Assembly (NCBI GenBank): GCA_012719815.1
Contig: JAAXZP010000096.1
Location: 1-8,110 of the forward strand
Direction: 5' to 3'
Length of the DNA stretch: 8,110 bases
Source: Christensenellaceae bacterium
Lineage (GTDB): Bacteria; Bacillota; Clostridia; Christensenellales; SZUA-584
Positions 1 to 5,811 of this stretch are shown one piece after another (positions within the stretch are counted from its first letter, which is position 1; every line of letters starts with the position of its first letter). Under the pieces are notes generated by a model. That model worked only from the letters and a program-made list of their open reading frames with translations, was not told the DNA's origin and ran no database searches. A program made the position numbers and the translations under genes.

Positions 1-1072
1 GTCCAAGGGCAACGTGGTGGACCCGGTGAAGCTGATCGAGCGTTACGGCGTGGACGCGGTGCGCTACTTCCTGCTGCGCGAGGTGCCGTTCGGCGCGGAC
101 GGGTTGTATTCCAGCGAAGCGCTGCTCACCAGGACCAACAGCGACCTTTCGAACGACCTTGGCAACCTGGTGTCGCGCACGGTGGCGATGATCGTCAAAG
201 ATTTCGGCGGCGTGGTGCCTTCGGAATATGAGTCGACGGAATTTGACGCGGCCATAGAGGCTCAGGGCTCGGCGCTGGGCGCGGCGGTGGAGGCGCAGAT
301 GAACGCGCTCAAGCTCCCCGACGCGCTGGCGGAGATATGGAGCTATGTGGGCGCGCTGAACAAATACATCGACCAGACAACGCCGTGGATACTGGCCAGG
401 GACGAGGCGAACAAACCGCAGCTTGCCAGCGTGATGTATCATCTCGCCGAAGGGCTGCGCATCATATCGGTGATGCTGACGGCGTTCATCCCGGGGACGG
501 CGCAGCGCATACAGGAAGCGCTGGGCTTAGGCGATGCGGCCAAAGTGTCGTGGGAGAGCGCGGCGCAGTTCAGCAGACTCGTGTGCGGGCTGACCGTCAA
601 GCAGATGCCGCCGCTGTTCCCGCGCATCGACGTCAAGAAGGAGCTGGAGGCGCTGGAGGAGATATCCGATAACCGCACGCTCAAAAAGCAGAAGAAAGCG
701 CCGTCGGCGGACAAGCCCGCCGCGGAGCCCAAAGAGCAGGCGGCGCCCGGCGTGATACTCTACGATGATTTCAAAAAGGTTGACCTGCGCGTGGGCGTGG
801 TGCAGCAGGCGGAAGCTGTGGAAGGCAGCGAAAAGCTTTTAAAGCTCATGGTGGACATCGGCGGCGAAACGAGGCAGATCGTGTCGGGCATCCGCAAATG
901 GTACAGCCCGGAGCAGATGGTGGGCAAGACCATCGTGGTGGTTGTCAATCTGAAGTCTGCGAAGCTGTTCGGAATTGAATCGCAGGGCATGCTGTTGGCG
1001 GCGGAAGCGGATGGGCAATTAAGGCTGGTGACGCTGGACGGCGAACTGCCCGCGGGCGCGCAGGTGTCGTGA
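1..1072 (+). CDS. metG: Methionine--tRNA ligase, 3' part (5' end outside window)
   Basis: Methionyl-tRNA synthetase charges tRNA-Met with methionine in the cytosol. The reading frame is open from base 2 and begins with Ser-Lys-Gly-Asn, the end of the class I KMSKS signature (KMSKSKGN), so the Rossmann catalytic domain lies upstream. About 356 residues are visible out of roughly 640-650 for this family. First comes the alpha-helical anticodon-binding domain (VDAVRYFLLREVPFGADG, NDLGNLVSRTVAMI). A charged Lys/Ala/Pro/Glu-rich linker follows near bases 680-745. The last ~105 residues are an EMAP/Trbp111-like OB-fold tRNA-binding domain (DFKKVDLRVGVV, VSGIRKWY, LFGIESQGMLL). This appended domain is common in Firmicute MetG, where it also drives dimerisation. 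The stop TGA overlaps the tatD start by one base, so the two genes are translationally coupled. Identification is secure; only the 5' end is missing. Confidence 0.97.
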   Translation, partial: SKGNVVDPVKLIERYGVDAVRYFLLREVPFGADGLYSSEALLTRTNSDLSNDLGNLVSRTVAMIVKDFGGVVPSEYESTEFDAAIEAQGSALGAAVEAQMNALKLPDALAEIWSYVGALNKYIDQTTPWILARDEANKPQLASVMYHLAEGLRIISVMLTAFIPGTAQRIQEALGLGDAAKVSWESAAQFSRLVCGLTVKQMPPLFPRIDVKKELEALEEISDNRTLKKQKKAPSADKPAAEPKEQAAPGVILYDDFKKVDLRVGVVQQAEAVEGSEKLLKLMVDIGGETRQIVSGIRKWYSPEQMVGKTIVVVVNLKSAKLFGIESQGMLLAAEADGQLRLVTLDGELPAGAQVS

Positions 1073-1836
1073 TGCGGCTTTTCGACACGCACGCGCACCT
1101 TCTGTCCGAAAGGTTTGACGCGGACAGAGAGGCGCTGATAAATGAACTGCCAGCGCGGGGGCTTGCGGGCTGCATCGAGGTGGGCGCCGACCTTGAGTTC
1201 AGCGACAGGGCGCAGCGGCTGGCGGAGCAGACGGACTATATCTGGGCCGCTGTGGGCGTGCACCCGCACGATTCGGCGGACGCCCCGGAAGATTATATCG
1301 AGAGGCTCACGGAGACCGCCGCGCGGCCCAAAGTGGTGGCAATTGGCGAGATCGGGCTGGACTACCATTACGACTTTTCCCCGAGGGCTGTGCAGCGGCG
1401 GGTGTTTGAGCGGCCGCTGGAGCTGGCTCAGCGGCTGAGTCTCCCCGTTATCATTCACATGCGCGAGGCGACGCAGGATACGCTGGCGATGCTGCGCGCG
1501 CACAAGGGGATAAAAGGCGTGATGCACTGCTTTTCGGGCAGTGCCGAGACGGCTGAAATTTGCGTCGGCATGGGCCTATATGTATCTTTCACCGGCTCGG
1601 TGACGTTCAAAAACGCCCGCAAGGTGGTGGAGGCGGCAACCGCGGTGCCGCTTGAGCGGATGATGGCGGAGACCGACTGCCCGTATCTTTCGCCCGAACC
1701 GGTGCGCGGGCGGCGCAATGAGCCATCCAACGTACGGTACGTGCTGGAAAAGCTGGCGGAGATCAAGGGCGTGGCGGCGGACGAGATGGCTGAGATCAAC
1801 ATACGAAATGCAAGGAAACTGTTTGGCATAGAATGA
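1072..1836 (+). CDS. TatD-family metal-dependent hydrolase (YabD/YcfH type)
   Basis: This is a 254-residue TIM-barrel amidohydrolase-fold protein of the TatD family. Family members are divalent-metal nucleases (3'-5' exonuclease on DNA), and some have been linked to D-aminoacyl-tRNA deacylation. The metal ligands are all visible: DTHAHL (His7, His9), GEIGLDYHYD (Glu93), IIHMREA (His129), MHCFSG (His152) and AETDCPYL (Asp202). Length and motif order are normal, so it should be active. I chose the ATG at 1072, which overlaps the metG stop (TGATG), because it gives the usual N-terminus MRLFDTHAHL. A GTG one codon upstream is possible. The stop overlaps the start of the next gene by four bases. 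metG followed by tatD is a conserved order in Firmicutes, which supports the assignment but does not settle the in vivo substrate. Confidence 0.95.
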   Translation: MRLFDTHAHLLSERFDADREALINELPARGLAGCIEVGADLEFSDRAQRLAEQTDYIWAAVGVHPHDSADAPEDYIERLTETAARPKVVAIGEIGLDYHYDFSPRAVQRRVFERPLELAQRLSLPVIIHMREATQDTLAMLRAHKGIKGVMHCFSGSAETAEICVGMGLYVSFTGSVTFKNARKVVEAATAVPLERMMAETDCPYLSPEPVRGRRNEPSNVRYVLEKLAEIKGVAADEMAEINIRNARKLFGIE

Positions 1837-2423
1837 ACACTTATGTATATAAACTAAAGGATGCGTATTACATCAACCTGACCAACGCGTGCACCAACAA
1901 CTGCACGTTTTGCCTCCGAAACGAGTACAGCGGGGTGGGCGAATACGACCTGACGCTGTCTCGCGATCCCGAAGCGGCGGATATCATCGCCGAATTCGAG
2001 CGGATTCCCGACGTCAAAGAGGCTGTTTTCTGCGGACTGGGGGAGCCCACGATGCGCCTTGACGTGCTGCTGGAGGTGGCCCGGTACTTAAAGGGGCGCG
2101 GCGTGCACGTGCGGCTCAACACCAACGGGCAGGGCAGCGCCTTTAACGGCGAGGACATCGCGCCCAAGCTGCGCGGCCTGGTGGACACGGTGTCCATCAG
2201 CTTAAATGCGCCCAACGCGGCGCGGTACGACAGGCTGTGCCAGAGCGTTTACGGCGAGGAGGCCTATAAGCACGTACTGGACTTTGCAAAAAGCTGCGTG
2301 GCGCAGGGCATCGAAACGATACTGTCCGTGGTGGATCTCATCGGCGAAGACGAGATTGAGCAGTGCCGCCGCATCGCGGAAAGCCTGGGAGGCAAGCTGC
2401 GGATAAGGCGCTATATCGAATAA
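1833..2423 (+). CDS. TatD-associated radical SAM protein, function unknown
   Basis: This is a short (196-residue) radical SAM protein. The 4Fe-4S/SAM cluster site is seen as C-x3-C-x2-C at Cys20, Cys24 and Cys27 (NACTNNCTFCLRN). GLGEPT at 68-73 is the SAM amino-group-binding GGEP-type motif, and LNTNGQGS and VSISLNAP mark later strands of the partial barrel. There is no SPASM or other C-terminal auxiliary-cluster domain. The start ATG overlaps the tatD stop (ATGA), so translation is coupled to tatD. A family of small radical SAM proteins encoded next to tatD is known, and this protein fits it by size, motifs and position; its reaction has not, to my knowledge, been established. Its place after metG and tatD hints at tRNA or nucleic acid chemistry, but that is inference. 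The gene ends three bases before the tandem DnaA boxes. Confidence 0.9.
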   Translation: MNTYVYKLKDAYYINLTNACTNNCTFCLRNEYSGVGEYDLTLSRDPEAADIIAEFERIPDVKEAVFCGLGEPTMRLDVLLEVARYLKGRGVHVRLNTNGQGSAFNGEDIAPKLRGLVDTVSISLNAPNAARYDRLCQSVYGEEAYKHVLDFAKSCVAQGIETILSVVDLIGEDEIEQCRRIAESLGGKLRIRRYIE

Positions 2424-2426
2424 AGG

Positions 2427-2444
2427 TTATCCACATTATCCACA
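2427..2444 (+). promoter_or_regulatory. Two tandem perfect DnaA boxes
   Basis: The consensus DnaA box TTATCCACA occurs twice head to tail with no spacer (2427-2435 and 2436-2444). A third, weak match (GTGTCCACT, 6 of 9) lies at 2486-2494 inside the nrdD promoter. The tandem pair begins three bases after the stop of the radical SAM gene and sits about 63-80 bases upstream of the predicted nrdD transcription start. DnaA boxes near a ribonucleotide reductase promoter recall E. coli nrdAB, where DnaA regulates transcription. Matching the consensus is direct observation; binding and its effect on nrdD are inferred. Confidence 0.75.
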
Positions 2445-2458
2445 ATTTTAGCAAAATT
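2444..2458. repeat. Short AT-rich inverted repeat
   Basis: AATTTT (2444-2449) and AAAATT (2453-2458) form a perfect 6-base inverted repeat around the spacer AGC. It starts at the last base of the second DnaA box. It is not followed by a T-tract (the next bases are C-rich), so it is a poor intrinsic terminator for the upstream operon. Its centre lies about 30 bases, near three helical turns, upstream of the centre of the main NrdR box, but its sequence matches the NrdR consensus poorly. It may be an operator half, or chance in an AT-rich stretch. Confidence 0.35.
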
Positions 2459-2470
2459 CCCCTTCTCACC

Positions 2471-2500
2471 TTGACGCTATATATAGTGTCCACTTATAAT
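2471..2500 (+). promoter_or_regulatory. Sigma-A-type promoter of nrdDG
   Basis: The -35 box TTGACG (2471-2476, 5 of 6 to consensus) and the -10 box TATAAT (2495-2500, perfect) are separated by 18 bases. This predicts a transcript start near 2507 and a leader of about 120 bases before nrdD. A second TATAAT at 2511-2516 has no matching -35 element. The NrdR palindrome lies across the -35 box and spacer, which suits repression by promoter occlusion. Confidence 0.8.
2474..2489 (+). promoter_or_regulatory. NrdR box 1 (repressor operator)
   Basis: The 16 bases ACGCTATATATAGTGT match the NrdR box consensus (acaCwAtATaTwGtgt) with a perfect central CTATATATAG core. They form a palindrome with a single mismatched pair, and the flanking G2473/C2490 extends the symmetry. 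NrdR is an ATP/dATP-sensing repressor of ribonucleotide reductase genes in most bacteria. The site overlaps the -35 element and spacer of the nrdD promoter, the expected place for a repressor. No nrdR gene lies in the window. Confidence 0.82.
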
Positions 2501-2506
2501 TAAACC

Positions 2507-2522
2507 ATACTATAATTTGAAA
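2507..2522 (+). promoter_or_regulatory. Possible second, degenerate NrdR box
   Basis: The bases ATACTATAATTTGAAA match the NrdR consensus at 10 of 16 positions and at 8 of 10 in the core (CTATAATTTG against CWATATATWG). It starts 33 bases after box 1, about three turns of the helix. NrdR usually binds two boxes spaced by whole helical turns, normally 31-32 bases start to start, so the spacing here is slightly long. It covers the predicted transcription start. The match is moderate and AT-rich sequence produces such matches by chance. Confidence 0.45.
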
Positions 2523-2539
2523 ATTGAAAATTTACTATT

Positions 2540-2577
2540 AGTGCGCAGGCTGGCGGAACGCCCATATAAAGCGCACT
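2540..2577 (+). promoter_or_regulatory. Hairpin in the nrdD leader, attenuator-like
   Basis: AGTGCGC (2540-2546) pairs perfectly with GCGCACT (2571-2577). Inside it GGCG (2552-2555) pairs with CGCC (2559-2562) around a GAA loop. A T-rich run follows (TTCGTTTTGTTTC, 2578-2590). The outer stem of seven pairs plus T-rich tail looks like a weak intrinsic terminator placed between the promoter and nrdD, so it could be an attenuator or an RNA-stability element. I do not recognise a known riboswitch class; it is too small for a cobalamin riboswitch. Confidence 0.45.
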
Positions 2578-2614
2578 TTCGTTTTGTTTCCTATCATATA
2601 TTACATATCGGGGT

Positions 2615-2619
2615 GGAGG
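2615..2619 (+). promoter_or_regulatory. Shine-Dalgarno site of nrdD
   Basis: GGAGG, within a longer GGGTGGAGGGG, ends seven bases before the ATG at 2627. This strong site fixes the nrdD start and suggests high translation initiation. Confidence 0.85.
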
Positions 2620-2626
2620 GGCATCA

Positions 2627-4714
2627 ATGTTCACAGTCATACTCAAGCGGAGCGGCCAGAAGGAAGTGTTCATGCCGAAGAAGATCACCGAAGCGATCTT
2701 CAAGGCGGCCAAAGCGGTGGGCGGCGAAGACTATGCGCGCGCCGAGCAGCTGACGGAGCAGGTGGTGGATATCCTGCGACTCACGTTCGGGGACAGGTCT
2801 CCCGGCGTGGAGGACATTCAGGACATCGTGGAGCGCGTGCTGATCAAAAACGGCCACGCCAAAACGGCCAAGGCGTATATCCTCTACCGCGAGAAGCGCA
2901 AGAGCGCGCGTGAAGCCAACGCCCTTATCGGCGCTACCATCAATATGTTCTCCAGCTACCTCTCCGACAAGGACTGGAGCATCAAAGAAAACGCCAACAT
3001 GCAAAAGAGCGTGAACGGCCTTAACAACTACATCCGCGAGGCGTTCACCAAGCAATACTGGCTGCACGAGATATATCCCGAAGAGGTGCGCGAGGCGCAT
3101 ATTTCGGGTGACTGCCACATCCACGATCTGGGTTTCTTCGGCCCGTACTGCGCCGGCTGGGACCTGCGCCAGCTTCTGATGCAGGGCTTCGGCGGCATCC
3201 CCGGCAAGGTGGAGAGCAAGCCGGCCAGGCACCTGCGCTCGTTTTTGGGGCAGATCGTCAATTCGACGTTCACCACGCAGGGCGAGACGGCGGGCGCGCA
3301 GGCCTGGTCCAGCTTTGACACGTATTGCGCCCCGTTTATCCGCCATGACAAACTGGACCATGAGCAGATCAAACAGGCGCTGCAGGAGTTTATATTCAAC
3401 ATCAACGTGCCCACCCGGGTCGGTTTTCAGTGCCCGTTCTCCAACCTGACGTTTGACATCAAGGTACCAAAGACGCTGAAGGACCACCCGGTCATCATCG
3501 GCGGCGAGTACCAGAACACCACCTACGGCGATTACCAGGAGGAGATGGACAAGTTTAACCTGGCGTTCTGCGAAGTGATGCTGGAGGGCGACGCCAAAGG
3601 CCGCGTGTTCACGTTCCCCATCCCCACACTCAATATCACCAGGGATTTCGACTGGGACAGCCCGGTGGTGGACAAGTTCATGGAAATCACCTGCAAATAC
3701 GGCATCCCGTATTTCGCGAACTATGTGAACTCCGACCTTTCGCCCGAAGACGCGGTGTCCATGTGCTGCCGCTTGCGGCTGGACGTGACCGAGCTGCGCA
3801 AGCGCGGCGGCGGCCTGTTCGGCTCCAACCCGCTGACCGGCTCCATCGGCGTGGTCACCATCAACCTGCCGCGCATCGGCTATCTCTCGCGCACCGAGGA
3901 CGAGTTTTTCGCGCGGCTTAAGCGCATGGCCGAGATAGGCAAAACGTCGCTGGAGATTAAGCGCAAGGTGATCGAGAAGCAGACGGAGGCGGGCCTGTTC
4001 CCGTATTCGGCGGTTTACCTCCGGGATATCAAACAGCGCTTCGGGCAGTACTGGTACAACCATTTCAGCACCATCGGCATCATCGGCATGCACGAGGCGC
4101 TGCTCAACTTCATGGGCAAGGGCATCGAAACGCCGGAGGGCAACGAGTTTGCCGTGCGCGTCATGCACTACCTGCGCGACCTGATGAAGGAGTTCCAGAA
4201 GGAGACGGGCAACCAGTATAACCTGGAAGCCACGCCCGCCGAGGGGACAAGCTATCGCCTGGCCAAGCTGGACAAAGAGCGGTACCTCGACATCATCACC
4301 TCCGGCAGGGACGTGCCGTATTACACCAACTCGACGCAGCTGCCCGTGGGCTTCACGGACGACATCATGGAGATGATCGAGCTGCAGGACGAGCTGCAGT
4401 CGCTGTACACCGGCGGCACAGTGCAGCACATCTATCTGGGAGAGCGCATCGAAGATATTCAGACAGCCAAGCGCCTTATCCAGAAGATATTCAACAACTA
4501 CCGCATGCCGTATATCTCCATCACGCCCACGTTCAGCGTGTGCGATACGCATGGGTACATACCGGGCGAGCAGTTCTCCTGCCCGCAGTGCGGCGCCAGG
4601 ACGGAAGTGTGGAGCCGCGTGGTGGGGTACCTGCGGCCGGTGCAGAACTACAACGAAGGCAAGAAAGAGGAATACCGCGAACGGGTCAAGTTCGTGATCC
4701 CTGCGGTCATTTAG
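2627..4714 (+). CDS. nrdD: Anaerobic (class III) ribonucleoside-triphosphate reductase
   Basis: This oxygen-sensitive glycyl-radical enzyme reduces ribonucleoside triphosphates to dNTPs in the cytosol during anaerobic growth. The protein has 695 residues, normal for the family. Residues 1 to about 95 form an ATP-cone allosteric domain (VILKRSGQKEVFMPKKITEA), the site of ATP/dATP control. The ten-stranded barrel follows, with SGDCHIHDLGF, RVGFQCPFSNLTFD, and the finger-loop MCCRLRLD (Cys380/Cys381), which holds the probable thiyl-radical cysteine. GGGLFGSNPLTGSIGVVTIN comes next. Near the C-terminus a zinc site of the form C-x2-H...C-x2-C (Cys639, His642, Cys652, Cys655) precedes the glycyl-radical loop SRVVGYLRPVQNYNEGK, with Gly667 as the likely radical residue. 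The start is set by the GGAGG site upstream. The gene is followed after three bases by its activase, and its promoter carries NrdR and DnaA sites. Confidence 0.98.
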   Translation: MFTVILKRSGQKEVFMPKKITEAIFKAAKAVGGEDYARAEQLTEQVVDILRLTFGDRSPGVEDIQDIVERVLIKNGHAKTAKAYILYREKRKSAREANALIGATINMFSSYLSDKDWSIKENANMQKSVNGLNNYIREAFTKQYWLHEIYPEEVREAHISGDCHIHDLGFFGPYCAGWDLRQLLMQGFGGIPGKVESKPARHLRSFLGQIVNSTFTTQGETAGAQAWSSFDTYCAPFIRHDKLDHEQIKQALQEFIFNINVPTRVGFQCPFSNLTFDIKVPKTLKDHPVIIGGEYQNTTYGDYQEEMDKFNLAFCEVMLEGDAKGRVFTFPIPTLNITRDFDWDSPVVDKFMEITCKYGIPYFANYVNSDLSPEDAVSMCCRLRLDVTELRKRGGGLFGSNPLTGSIGVVTINLPRIGYLSRTEDEFFARLKRMAEIGKTSLEIKRKVIEKQTEAGLFPYSAVYLRDIKQRFGQYWYNHFSTIGIIGMHEALLNFMGKGIETPEGNEFAVRVMHYLRDLMKEFQKETGNQYNLEATPAEGTSYRLAKLDKERYLDIITSGRDVPYYTNSTQLPVGFTDDIMEMIELQDELQSLYTGGTVQHIYLGERIEDIQTAKRLIQKIFNNYRMPYISITPTFSVCDTHGYIPGEQFSCPQCGARTEVWSRVVGYLRPVQNYNEGKKEEYRERVKFVIPAVI

Positions 4715-4717
4715 CCT

Positions 4718-5386
4718 ATGCAGATTGCCGGCCTGGTGAAAAATTCGTTCGTGGATTATCCGGGGCTGATCGCCGCGGTGGTGTTTGTGCCGGGCTGCAA
4801 TATGGACTGCTGGTATTGCCATAACCGCGCGCTCTGGAAGGCGGAGAGCCTGCTTGATATGGCGGAAGTGATGCGCTTTCTGGAGAAACGGCGCGCTTTT
4901 CTGGACGGCGTCGTGATATCCGGCGGCGAGCCCACGCTGCAGGCGGGCCTTGTGCAGTTTATCCGCGGCGTGAAGGCGATGGGCTACCGCGTCAAGCTGG
5001 ACACCAACGGCTTAAAGCCGGATGCGGTGGCGGGGCTGCTTCCCGACATTGATTATATCGCGATGGATTTAAAGGCGCCGCCCGGCGAGATTCACCGGGT
5101 GGTGTCTTTCGGTTTGGACGATGCGCCCGTGTGGCAGTGCGCCGACCTGCTGATAAGCGGCGAGGTGGACTACGAATTCCGCACCACGTTTATGCCGACG
5201 CTGGACGTGGCTGACATTGAGGCGATCGCGCAGAGAGTGAAGGGCGCGCGGCGGTATGTCATCCAGCAGTACCGCAAGCCGGACAGCCGGACGCTGAGCC
5301 CCGAGCCGCACGGCAAAGAGACCATCAAAAACGCGGCCGAAGCCGCCGCAAAATATGTGCGCGATGTAGCGGTCCGGGGGATTTAA
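4718..5386 (+). CDS. nrdG: Anaerobic ribonucleotide reductase activating protein (radical SAM)
   Basis: NrdG cleaves S-adenosylmethionine at a 4Fe-4S cluster to put the glycyl radical on NrdD. The 222-residue protein opens with the family pattern KNSFVDYPGLIAAVVFVPGC. The cluster cysteines are Cys27, Cys31 and Cys34 (GCNMDCWYCHN), and ISGGEPTLQ (67-75) is the SAM-binding motif. DTNGLKPD and YIAMDLKAPP are later barrel strands. It resembles the longer NrdG form common in Clostridia and archaea more than the ~155-residue E. coli NrdG. The ATG lies three bases after the nrdD stop, and I see no convincing Shine-Dalgarno site, so translation probably depends on coupling to nrdD. The last codons overlap the stop of the convergent lipoprotein gene by four bases, and the 3' end also encodes that gene's terminator on the other strand. 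Confidence 0.95.
   Translation: MQIAGLVKNSFVDYPGLIAAVVFVPGCNMDCWYCHNRALWKAESLLDMAEVMRFLEKRRAFLDGVVISGGEPTLQAGLVQFIRGVKAMGYRVKLDTNGLKPDAVAGLLPDIDYIAMDLKAPPGEIHRVVSFGLDDAPVWQCADLLISGEVDYEFRTTFMPTLDVADIEAIAQRVKGARRYVIQQYRKPDSRTLSPEPHGKETIKNAAEAAAKYVRDVAVRGI
5327..5346 (-). terminator. Intrinsic terminator of the lipoprotein gene, inside nrdG
   Basis: Read on the minus strand, GCGGC-TTCG-GCCGC is a perfect five-pair stem closed by the very stable C(UUCG)G tetraloop. A single G and then five T (complement of AAAAA at 5327-5331) follow it directly. It lies 37-56 bases beyond the lipoprotein stop codon, the right place to end that transcript. It sits wholly within the nrdG coding sequence, in an Ala/Lys-rich stretch (KNAAEAAAK). 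On the + strand the same hairpin is not followed by T, so it should work in one direction only. Confidence 0.75.
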
Positions 5387-5754
5387 CCGGGCGAGTCAGG
5401 TGATTCAAGCGTGTCGGGCGAGGCGGTGGGCGTGCTCAGCAGCTCGTCGCGGATTTCCTCCGCCCGCTGGTTCAGCTGATTAGCCCGCTCAGCCCAGGGG
5501 CCGTTCCACAGGCCGTAGGCCGAGCCCGCGAGTATGACGGCCAGCGCGATCACGGCGAGCACCTTCACAAAGCCGGGAACCAGCTTCCATATGATGCCGA
5601 AACCGATGAGAAATATCACCACGGCGCCTACAATGATGGCCCAACCGGGCAGCTCGCGCGCGTAATCCTCCACGTCCTGCCGGACGGGCGCGCACGCGGC
5701 CAGCATACCAACTATGAGCAGCGCCGAAATTATTACTAGCAACAGTTTCTTCAT
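5383..5754 (-). CDS. Small predicted lipoprotein with two membrane helices
   Basis: This is a 123-residue protein I do not recognise. It begins MKKLLLVIISALLIVG and has a lipobox-like LAAC at 18-21, so Cys21 is the likely lipidation site after signal peptidase II cleavage. Two further hydrophobic stretches, about residues 38-58 (WAIIVGAVVIFLIGFGIIWKL) and 62-82, would be membrane helices separated by only a short Val-Pro-Gly turn. The C-terminal 35 residues are polar with a short Glu/Arg/Gln-rich, possibly helical segment (AERANQLNQRAEEIRDEL) and a Thr/Ser/Pro-rich tail. I chose the ATG at 5754 because an AAGGTG Shine-Dalgarno site lies six bases before it and a promoter fits upstream; the open frame extends 30 codons further without such support. 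It is convergent with nrdG, with overlapping stop codons. A small envelope protein is as far as the sequence allows; lipidation is a prediction. Confidence 0.8.
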   Translation of the reverse strand: MKKLLLVIISALLIVGMLAACAPVRQDVEDYARELPGWAIIVGAVVIFLIGFGIIWKLVPGFVKVLAVIALAVILAGSAYGLWNGPWAERANQLNQRAEEIRDELLSTPTASPDTLESPDSPG

Positions 5755-5782
5755 GGTCTGCACCTTAAAGATTGCTGCTGTT

Positions 5783-5811
5783 ATTATAACCAGCCGGCGT
5801 GGAATAGTAAA
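5783..5811 (-). promoter_or_regulatory. Promoter of the lipoprotein gene
   Basis: On the minus strand a perfect TATAAT (complement of 5783-5788) is preceded by TTTACT (complement of 5806-5811, 4 of 6 to the -35 consensus) with a 17-base spacer. The predicted start near 5776 leaves a leader of about 22 bases that contains the AAGGTG ribosome site (5761-5766). The -35 element lies in the loop of the inverted repeat at 5795-5820. Confidence 0.65.

Noticed and set aside
760..1527. A 255-codon minus-strand open frame over the metG/tatD junction
   Set aside because: It spans two well-identified genes on the other strand, has no recognisable domain and has the composition of a shadow frame.
2424..2626. 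A replication origin suggested by the DnaA boxes and the AT-rich stretch beside them
   Set aside because: There are only two strong boxes, no dnaA/dnaN or rpmH neighbours, and the AT-rich stretch is explained by the nrdD promoter and NrdR boxes.
2507..2626. A cobalamin or purine-type riboswitch before nrdD
   Set aside because: The ~120-base leader lacks the conserved core sequences and multi-helix junctions of those classes; only a nested hairpin is seen.
2517..2753. A short leader ORF beginning at TTG before nrdD
   Set aside because: No ribosome site precedes it, it runs out of frame into nrdD, and its sequence looks random.
2624..4822. A 732-codon open frame on the minus strand across nrdD
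   Set aside because: It is antisense to an unmistakable nrdD gene. High G+C codon bias keeps stops out of this frame; the translation is His/Arg/Ala/Leu-rich and resembles no family, and there is no ribosome site at its start.
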